Assembly: GCF_001280845.1 (NCBI RefSeq)
Contig: NZ_LGHP01000002.1
Coordinates: 775,439-839,438, forward strand
Length of the DNA: 64,000 bases
Direction: 5' to 3'
Source of the DNA: Bacillus sp. FJAT-28004
GTDB lineage: Bacteria > Bacillota > Bacilli > Paenibacillales > Paenibacillaceae
The notes beneath the pieces are model-generated. The model made no database searches. It saw only the letters and a program-made list of their open reading frames with translations, and was not told the origin of the DNA. The position numbers were made by a program, and so were the translations under genes. Shown piece after piece: positions 58,468-64,000 of the stretch. The first letter of the stretch is position 1, and each line of letters begins with the position of its first letter.

Positions 58468-60719
58468 AACAGATCATGAGATCGATTGGCGTTTATTTAT
58501 CGACGGACTGGTTTGAGAAGCTGAGATTTATATTTATTGCTATTATTCTAGCGAATGCGATTACTATATTTGAAGGCTATTGGTGGGATGAAACGTACAC
58601 CATTGCCTATTCCACATTATTTGCGGCGGCGGCAATTGATGTGCTAATTCCTCTCCGAAGGAAATATCTTAAGCTTCTTCTTCAAGTATTTGCTGCCATT
58701 CTCATTACGACACAATTGGCAAGAATGGATTGGATTGTTGCAAGCCCGCAGCGCTGGCAAGAGTGGATATGGTGGCTGCAAGCCCATCTTGTCCAACTAA
58801 ATCCATTTATATGGATCAGCGGAGCGATGCTTCTGCTATACGTTCTTTTCAGCATGTGGGCTATAACAAGAATTCGAATGTTCGGTTTCGTAGGGGTAGG
58901 TATTTTGCTTCTAACAATCGCAGATTCCTTTACGCCGATCTGGCTTTGGGACGAGGTAGGGATGGTCGTTTTCATTGGGCTGCTGTGGCTTGTAGCAGGC
59001 CATTTGTCGCGACTAAAGCGCGAGCATCCGAAAAGTTGGAAAGAGCTAATTGAGTATCCACTGCGATTAATGGTGCCGATTGCACTCGTTTTATCGATTC
59101 TCATGACGGTAGGGTTGAATATGCCGTCACTTGCTCCTATCCTTCAGGATCCTTATACGATCTGGAAGGAAGCTAAGGGGGAGAGCGTACAGGTATTTTT
59201 AGGTGATAAAGGGACAGATGTGATATCGCCGAACCGATCAGGCAATGCAAGCTCCGGATACAGTAGAAACGACAATAAGCTTGGCGGTGGATTTGAATTT
59301 GATTATTCACCGATGATGACCGTTACGACCTCGCATCGCAGCTACTGGCGCGGGGAGTCCAAAGCTTTTTACACGGGTGACGGGTGGATTGATGTTGATC
59401 CCGGACTTGCTGGCGAAGAAAATATTCGTATTGTGAAGGGTGAGTTGCTTTCTTCTCAAGACGAGCCGCCAAAATCTGGAGTTACGGAAGTTAACCAGAT
59501 TGTTACGATGATTCGGAAGGATGTTTATCCTGTTCTATTCGCGGCTGCACCGCTTTCGAAGGTAAACTGGATTGAAAATGAAGGATTGTCTATACCGACA
59601 GGCTTAAGATGGGAGCCTAGCTCAGGCGAGCTGCGGCTGCTGAACTGGTCGATGCAAAATCGCAAGTACCCGCAAACGTATTCCGTCACCTCATCTGTAC
59701 CTGTTCTAGATGAAGAGCTGCTCAGGTCTTCTAAAGCTGGATGGTCAAATGAAGGTGAGGCTTCACGCAATGCTTTTTACTTGCAATTGCCGGAGTCGTT
59801 GCCTAATCGGGTTAAGCAATTAGCGGAGCAGGTCACTGCTGAGGCTACTAATGATTATGACAAAGCGAGACTGCTGGAAACGTATCTGAGACTCAATTAT
59901 AGCTACAATAATTTACCTGATGAATCGAAACTCACCGGATCAGGAAGTGATTTCGTTGATAAATTTTTGTTCGAGCTGAAGGAAGGTTATTGCGATTATT
60001 TCTCTACATCGATGGCGGTCATGGCGCGAAGTTTAGGTCTACCGACGAGATGGGTTAAAGGGTTTGCTCCTGGTGCGCTGCCAGCTAGCGATTTCGGTCC
60101 TCCAAGTGGTTTTAGGGAGGAAGAAGTAAATCCAAACGGAGCAGGCACGTACACGGTACGAAATTCAGATGCTCACTCTTGGGTGGAAATTTATTTTGAA
60201 GGTACAGGCTGGATTCCTTTCGAAGCAACAGCGGGTTTCTCGTTTCCGTATACGTTGCCCGAAGAAGAGGTTGCTGCTGTGCCTGATCTTGAACCCGGCG
60301 ATAACGATACAGCTGGAGCTGAAGCTACAGAAAGTTCATCGAACTCGAAGCTTTGGGTATGGAGCTCCATATCGCTCTTGATCGTTGCTGCAGCTGCGTG
60401 GCTATTTATTCGTCGTGACAAGCTTATCTTTTCTTGGCGCAAGCTCCGTCACGGATCATACACAACAAATGATCGAATGGTGCTTGAGACGCAAAAGCTT
60501 CTGCGAATTTGCAAGAAGCGTGGAATGGAGCGCGAAGACCATGAGACGCTGCGCGAGGCCGTATTACGGTGGTCTCAAAATCAGAAGCGGCTGCGTGAAG
60601 ATTTTAAGGCTGTTCTGAATGGGTTTGAGCAAGCGAAATACAGCCCCGTTATGGCATCATCCGAAGAAGCAGACCGTTTTGTCATTAAAGTACGATCTCT
60701 AATTGATCAATTAAGATAA
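58464..60719 (+). CDS. transglutaminase-like membrane protein (TgpA type)
   Basis: The 751-residue protein has several N-terminal membrane segments (about 20-220), an extracytoplasmic region with the transglutaminase core (about 430-600), one membrane helix (about 630-650) and a cytoplasmic DUF4129 tail. The catalytic triad is Cys510 (EGYCDYFSTSM), His571 (SDAHSWVEIY) and an acidic third residue, Glu587 (IPFEATAGF), where many family members have Asp. It completes the moxR-DUF58-TgpA set and may act in the cell envelope. The start overlaps the DUF58 stop (ATGA). Confidence 0.92.
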   Translation: MKQIMRSIGVYLSTDWFEKLRFIFIAIILANAITIFEGYWWDETYTIAYSTLFAAAAIDVLIPLRRKYLKLLLQVFAAILITTQLARMDWIVASPQRWQEWIWWLQAHLVQLNPFIWISGAMLLLYVLFSMWAITRIRMFGFVGVGILLLTIADSFTPIWLWDEVGMVVFIGLLWLVAGHLSRLKREHPKSWKELIEYPLRLMVPIALVLSILMTVGLNMPSLAPILQDPYTIWKEAKGESVQVFLGDKGTDVISPNRSGNASSGYSRNDNKLGGGFEFDYSPMMTVTTSHRSYWRGESKAFYTGDGWIDVDPGLAGEENIRIVKGELLSSQDEPPKSGVTEVNQIVTMIRKDVYPVLFAAAPLSKVNWIENEGLSIPTGLRWEPSSGELRLLNWSMQNRKYPQTYSVTSSVPVLDEELLRSSKAGWSNEGEASRNAFYLQLPESLPNRVKQLAEQVTAEATNDYDKARLLETYLRLNYSYNNLPDESKLTGSGSDFVDKFLFELKEGYCDYFSTSMAVMARSLGLPTRWVKGFAPGALPASDFGPPSGFREEEVNPNGAGTYTVRNSDAHSWVEIYFEGTGWIPFEATAGFSFPYTLPEEEVAAVPDLEPGDNDTAGAEATESSSNSKLWVWSSISLLIVAAAAWLFIRRDKLIFSWRKLRHGSYTTNDRMVLETQKLLRICKKRGMEREDHETLREAVLRWSQNQKRLREDFKAVLNGFEQAKYSPVMASSEEADRFVIKVRSLIDQLR

Positions 60720-60810
60720 CCTTATGTTTTTGTGATTTTGCAGAATAGAGCCCACAACGAAGTGGAAATGATCTGGAGTAAGATTGAAGTTTACAGTATT
60801 GTGTTGAACA

Positions 60811-60850
60811 AATACCGCTTGCCAGAGAAATTGGTAGCGGTATTTTTTTG
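60811..60850 (+). terminator. Rho-independent terminator of the moxR operon
   Basis: AATACCGCT (60811-60819) pairs with AGCGGTATT (60836-60844), an inner GCCA/TGGT hairpin extends it, and T residues follow. Confidence 0.85.
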
Positions 60851-60877
60851 CAACAAATTTAGTTTGTATGGTATAGT
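60848..60877 (+). promoter_or_regulatory. promoter of the yqeG-yqeH operon
   Basis: TTGCAA (60848-60853), 18 bases and TATAGT (60872-60877), with an extended TG at 60869-60870, lie 40 bases before yqeG and overlap the preceding terminator's T run. Confidence 0.65.
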
Positions 60878-60916
60878 TTCGTAAGATAGCAAGCAGAAAG
60901 CAGAGGGATATCCATT

Positions 60917-61441
60917 ATGTTTGAACGGCTGTTGCCGCATATGCGCGTCAATACAGTATATGAAATTAACTTAGATGAGCTGCATGCAAGAGGCGTTCGC
61001 GGCATCATTACGGATTTGGATAATACGCTTGTCGGTGCCAAGGAGGCGTTAGCTACGCCTGAGCTTGTGCAGTGGCTGGATTACGTACGTTCTCGGGGCT
61101 TTCAGGTTGTTATCGTATCCAATAACAACGAAACACGCGTCGGGAAGTTTGCTGCGCCGCTGAATATTCCATATATTCATGCTGCTCGCAAGCCGGCTGG
61201 CAAATCGTTCAAGAAAGCGCTTAGCGTACTCCGCCTTGCACCTGAGGAAACCGTCGTGATCGGAGATCAGATGCTTACGGATGTGCTTGGGGGCAATCGT
61301 ATGGGGCTATATACCATTCTTGTCACACCAATCGCTCCAGCTGATGAAGGTATAATGACACGAGTGAATCGTCGTATTGAACGGATAGCGTTAAAGCGTT
61401 TAAGGAAAAAAGGGTTATGGTATGAGGGGGAAACAAAGTGA
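60917..61441 (+). CDS. yqeG: YqeG family HAD phosphatase
   Basis: The 174-residue protein is a HAD class IIIA phosphatase with the nucleophile motif GIITDLDNTLVG near residue 34, motif II VVIVSNNNE and motif IV VIGDQMLTDVLGGN. It is conserved upstream of yqeH in Firmicutes, and the position here supports the call. The final bases overlap the yqeH start by four bases. The exact substrate is not known. Confidence 0.93.
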   Translation: MFERLLPHMRVNTVYEINLDELHARGVRGIITDLDNTLVGAKEALATPELVQWLDYVRSRGFQVVIVSNNNETRVGKFAAPLNIPYIHAARKPAGKSFKKALSVLRLAPEETVVIGDQMLTDVLGGNRMGLYTILVTPIAPADEGIMTRVNRRIERIALKRLRKKGLWYEGETK

Positions 61442-62565
61442 TGGAAGAACAACTTAGTCAGGCATATGGTTCATGTGCGGGCTGTGGCGTGGCGCTTCAG
61501 GTTAAAAGTTCTGATTTGCCAGGATATTTGCCGGAAGCAGCTGTCGGACGCGAACCGGTTATTTGCCAGCGATGCTTCCGCATTCGCAATTATAATGAAG
61601 CTTCATCCGTAGCGGTTGATCAGGATGACTTCTTAAGGCTGCTTGGCAGCATCGGAAGTACGGATAGCCTCGTTGTGCATATTGTCGATTTGTACGACTT
61701 TGAAGGAAGCTTGATCTCTGGCTTGCAGCGTTTTGTCGGAAATAATCCGGTACTGCTTGTCGTGAACAAAATTGATTTGTTGCCAAAAGCAATGAATGTC
61801 AATCGACTTCGGAATTGGGTTCAGAAGCAAGCAAAGGAAGAAGGACTCCGCACAGTCGATGTGGTCCTATGCAGCGCGAAACGGAATATGGGCTTCGAAC
61901 GGGTAATTGAAGCGCTTGAGCAGTACCGGAACGGCCGGGATGTATATGTTGTTGGTGCGACGAATGTCGGCAAGTCAACCATGATTAATCGTCTGATTCG
62001 TGATTATAGCGATATGGAACGTGAGCTGACGACTTCCCGATATCCGGGAACAACGCTCGATGCGGTTCATATTCCGCTTGAGGATGGGAAAGCGATTATT
62101 GATACGCCAGGTATCGTATATACGACTCGTATGACGGAAGTTGTGCCACGGAGCTTCCTAGGCTCACTATTGCCGGACAAGCCAATTAAACCGCTCGTCT
62201 ATCAATTGAACTCGGGTCAATCGTTGTTTATTGGCAGCCTCGTTCGATTCGATTTTGTCGAAGGTGATCGCCAATCCTTTACGTTCTACGTTTCAAATGC
62301 GCTCAACATGCATCGCACGAAGCTAGAGCGGGCGGATGAGCTTTACGCGGATCACCGTGGTCAATTGCTCGGAGGGCCTTCGCTTGAAGAACTGGAAACA
62401 ATACCGGCATGGACTAGGCATTCACTGCGCGTTAAGCGTGGTTTGAATAAGGACGTGTTTATATCCGGTCTTGGCTGGATTCAAGTGAACGGCACCGGCG
62501 GAGCCGTCATTGACATCTATGCGCCGAAGGGCGTTAAGGTCATGCTTCGCGACTCGATGATCTAA
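61438..62565 (+). CDS. yqeH: ribosome biogenesis GTPase YqeH
   Basis: The 375-residue GTPase has an N-terminal zinc finger (CAGCG and CQRCF) and a circularly permuted G domain, with G4 NKIDLL and G5 CSAK before G1 GATNVGKST and G3 DTPG. It acts in assembly of the small ribosomal subunit and in DNA replication control. GTG 61438 follows GAGGGGG; ATG 61441 is the next codon. It follows yqeG and precedes aroE, as in Bacillus. Confidence 0.95.
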   Translation: MMEEQLSQAYGSCAGCGVALQVKSSDLPGYLPEAAVGREPVICQRCFRIRNYNEASSVAVDQDDFLRLLGSIGSTDSLVVHIVDLYDFEGSLISGLQRFVGNNPVLLVVNKIDLLPKAMNVNRLRNWVQKQAKEEGLRTVDVVLCSAKRNMGFERVIEALEQYRNGRDVYVVGATNVGKSTMINRLIRDYSDMERELTTSRYPGTTLDAVHIPLEDGKAIIDTPGIVYTTRMTEVVPRSFLGSLLPDKPIKPLVYQLNSGQSLFIGSLVRFDFVEGDRQSFTFYVSNALNMHRTKLERADELYADHRGQLLGGPSLEELETIPAWTRHSLRVKRGLNKDVFISGLGWIQVNGTGGAVIDIYAPKGVKVMLRDSMI

Positions 62566-62594
62566 ACACATGGTACTTGGAAGGGGAATTCACT

Positions 62595-63464
62595 GTGACG
62601 AGTATGGGCGCAGGAAACCAAATCGACAGCAATACCCTCTTGTTCGGAGTAATCGGCAATCCGATAAGGCATTCGAAATCGCCTATCATGATGAACCGTG
62701 CCTTTCGGGAAACGGGAATTAACGGTGTATACACTGCTTTTCACGTTACGAGTGATCGTATCAGAGACTTCGCGGCAGGTGTTCGCGCAATGGGCATTCG
62801 CGGTGTTAATGTTACGATCCCCCACAAGTTGGACATTATGTCCGTACTTGATGAGATCGATGCTAGTGCGCAGGCTATTGGCGCAGTGAATACGATCGTC
62901 AACGACGCAGGACGTCTAATCGGATATAACACCGATGGAATAGGTTATGTACGTTCTTTGAAGGAAGAAGCGGAGCGTGAGCTTGCTGGAAAACGAATCG
63001 TCGTTCTCGGCGCAGGCGGCGCAGCCCGCGGAATCATTTATGCTCTAGCAAACGAGAATCCCGCACGAATTACGATTGCTAATCGTTCCGTAGACCGAGC
63101 AAAAGAGCTTGCGGATTCTTTGCAAAACAAAGTGGATATTGAAGCGATTTCGAATGAAGAGCTGCAAACCGCATGCCAGCAAGCGGATATCGTGATTAAC
63201 ACGACATCTGTAGGCATGTTCCCCCAAACGGAGGAAACGCCAATTGATGCAAGCTGGCTGAAGCCTGGCGCGGTTGCAAGTGATTTAATATATAATCCTT
63301 TGAAAACGAAATTTTTGCAGCAAGCAGAGCAACGCGGTTGCCGCATTCACGGTGGGCTTGGCATGTTTATTTATCAAGGCGCATATGCCTTTGAATATTG
63401 GACAGGTCAGCCAGCTCCCGCTGCAGCGATGCGAGAAACGGTTCTTGCCTCATTGCAAAGCTGA
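62595..63464 (+). CDS. aroE: shikimate dehydrogenase
   Basis: The 289-residue protein has the substrate-binding motif VIGNPIRHSKSPIMMN and the catalytic region NVTIPHKLDIM (Lys). The NADP-binding motif VVLGAGGAARGI, AVNTIVND and GLGMFIYQGAYAFEYWTG are also clear. It reduces 3-dehydroshikimate with NADPH. GTG 62595 is chosen because AAGGGG lies nine bases upstream; the frame is open back to 62577. Confidence 0.95.
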   Translation: MTSMGAGNQIDSNTLLFGVIGNPIRHSKSPIMMNRAFRETGINGVYTAFHVTSDRIRDFAAGVRAMGIRGVNVTIPHKLDIMSVLDEIDASAQAIGAVNTIVNDAGRLIGYNTDGIGYVRSLKEEAERELAGKRIVVLGAGGAARGIIYALANENPARITIANRSVDRAKELADSLQNKVDIEAISNEELQTACQQADIVINTTSVGMFPQTEETPIDASWLKPGAVASDLIYNPLKTKFLQQAEQRGCRIHGGLGMFIYQGAYAFEYWTGQPAPAAAMRETVLASLQS

Positions 63465-63526
63465 AACTTATTTTTTTATAGCAGACAAACAGACGAATTA
63501 TTGAGATGAAAGAAGGAACACTTATC

Positions 63527-63832
63527 ATGCTTACAGGTAAACAAAAACGTTATTTAAGATCACTTGCTCACCATATGACACCGATTTTCCAGGTCGGCAA
63601 GGGCGGTACTAATGATCACCTCGTTCGTCATATCGAGGAGGCCATTGAATCGCGCGAGCTCATTAAAGTATCAGTTCTTAACAACTGTCTAGATGATCCT
63701 AAGGAAATCGGCGTTGAAGTTGCGAAATCAGCGGGCGCAGAGCTAGTACAAGTTATCGGTAAAACGATCGTTCTATACAAAGAGTCCAAGGATAACAAAC
63801 AAATCGTGCTTCCTACGGCTGCTCGTAAATAA
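63527..63832 (+). CDS. yhbY: YhbY family ribosome-associated RNA-binding protein
   Basis: The 101-residue protein is a CRM-domain protein (LTGKQKRYLRSLAHHMTPIF, then QVGKGGTNDHLVRHIEEAI with the GxxG motif). It binds pre-ribosomal RNA and is called YqeI in B. subtilis. ATG 63527 follows AAGAAGGAA; the frame is open back to 63506. Position between aroE and nadD supports the call. Confidence 0.93.
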   Translation: MLTGKQKRYLRSLAHHMTPIFQVGKGGTNDHLVRHIEEAIESRELIKVSVLNNCLDDPKEIGVEVAKSAGAELVQVIGKTIVLYKESKDNKQIVLPTAARK

Positions 63833-63857
63833 TACTGATCGGGAGTTGCGCGTCCGA

Positions 63858-63947
63858 ATGCAGCTTTTTGTCAAAAAGGGCATACTAGAAGACACGATGG
63901 CTGTTAGCGCTTCGATTTTGCTTGATAGGGAGGCGTTCAACAAGTGA
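63858..63947 (+). CDS. possible 29-residue ORF overlapping the nadD start
   Basis: ATG 63858 follows GGGAG by 12 bases and the frame ends at TGA 63945-63947, which overlaps the nadD GTG (63944-63946). The product (MQLFVKKGILEDTMAVSASI...) has no motif. The GTGA overlap suggests translational coupling, but the ribosome binding site is weak, so this may be chance. Confidence 0.3.
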   Translation: MQLFVKKGILEDTMAVSASILLDREAFNK

Positions 63948-64000
63948 GTAAGATAGGTATCATGGGCGGCACCTTCGATCCCATCCATATCGGACATTTG
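63944..64000 (+). CDS. nadD: nicotinate-nucleotide adenylyltransferase (5' part)
   Basis: The first 19 residues, ending at the window edge, read MSKIGIMGGTFDPIHIGHL. GGTFDPIHIGH is the nucleotidyltransferase signature of NadD, with the HIGH-type motif. It makes deamido-NAD from nicotinate mononucleotide. GTG 63944 follows GGGAGG by ten bases. The gene continues beyond the window. Confidence 0.9.
   Translation, partial: MSKIGIMGGTFDPIHIGHL

Overview
The window looks like a chromosomal segment of a Gram-positive, endospore-forming bacterium, most probably a Paenibacillus or close relative. The evidence is a spoVAC-spoVAD-spoVAE cluster, the Firmicutes block yqeG-yqeH-aroE-yhbY-nadD, strong AGGAGG ribosome binding sites with many TTG/GTG starts, two YesM/YesN-type two-component systems, LplB/LplC-type sugar permeases, and many AraC-type regulators and glycosidases. 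No tRNA, rRNA, insertion sequence, prophage or CRISPR array was seen.

Layout. 1-4.3 kb: housekeeping and unknown genes (a partial unknown ORF, a small sigma-like protein, a UPF0173 hydrolase, a TolB-like propeller, a lipoprotein, a GreA/GreB-type protein). 4.3-18.9 kb: first sugar locus, with a GH51 arabinofuranosidase, a divergent winged-helix regulator with an unusual C-terminal domain, a response regulator and histidine kinase, an ABC sugar importer (binding protein and two permeases), a GH2 beta-galactosidase, an AraC regulator and a GH172/DUF2961 enzyme. 19-25 kb: a Dabb protein, then nikR and nikABCDE nickel import. 25-30 kb: a MmyB-like regulator divergent from a fabF paralogue, an intergenic region with four degenerate palindromic repeats, an AI-2E-type membrane protein and a uroporphyrinogen-III synthase-like gene. 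29.7-38.3 kb: AraC regulators, two Gfo/Idh/MocA dehydrogenases, an alcohol dehydrogenase, a GntR regulator divergent from an Fsr-type exporter, and a sugar isomerase/epimerase. 38.5-53.9 kb: second sugar locus, with GH95, a multidomain GH3, a second YesM/YesN pair, LplB/LplC permeases with a lipoprotein binding protein, and GH42. 54-64 kb: spoVA genes, a moxR-DUF58-transglutaminase operon, and the yqeG-nadD block, running off the right edge.

How the genes work together. Both sugar loci pair a two-component sensor with an ABC importer that has no ATPase of its own, so a shared MsmX-type ATPase elsewhere is expected. The glycosidases have no obvious signal peptides, so imported oligosaccharides are probably cut in the cytoplasm. 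The enzyme set (arabinofuranosidase, beta-galactosidases, a fucosidase-family enzyme, a GH3 enzyme) fits side chains of plant cell-wall polysaccharides. Candidate catabolite-repression (cre) sites lie before three sugar transcription units.

Items most worth a second look: two related 28-30 residue membrane microproteins with nearly identical translation starts; the TTGCA-N5-TGCAA repeat cluster; the winged-helix regulator fused to a predicted sugar-sensing domain; the GH3 enzyme with an inserted beta-trefoil and a C-terminal CBM6-like module; and a MmyB/fabF divergent promoter built on an inverted repeat. All functional calls come from reading the sequence, without database searches.
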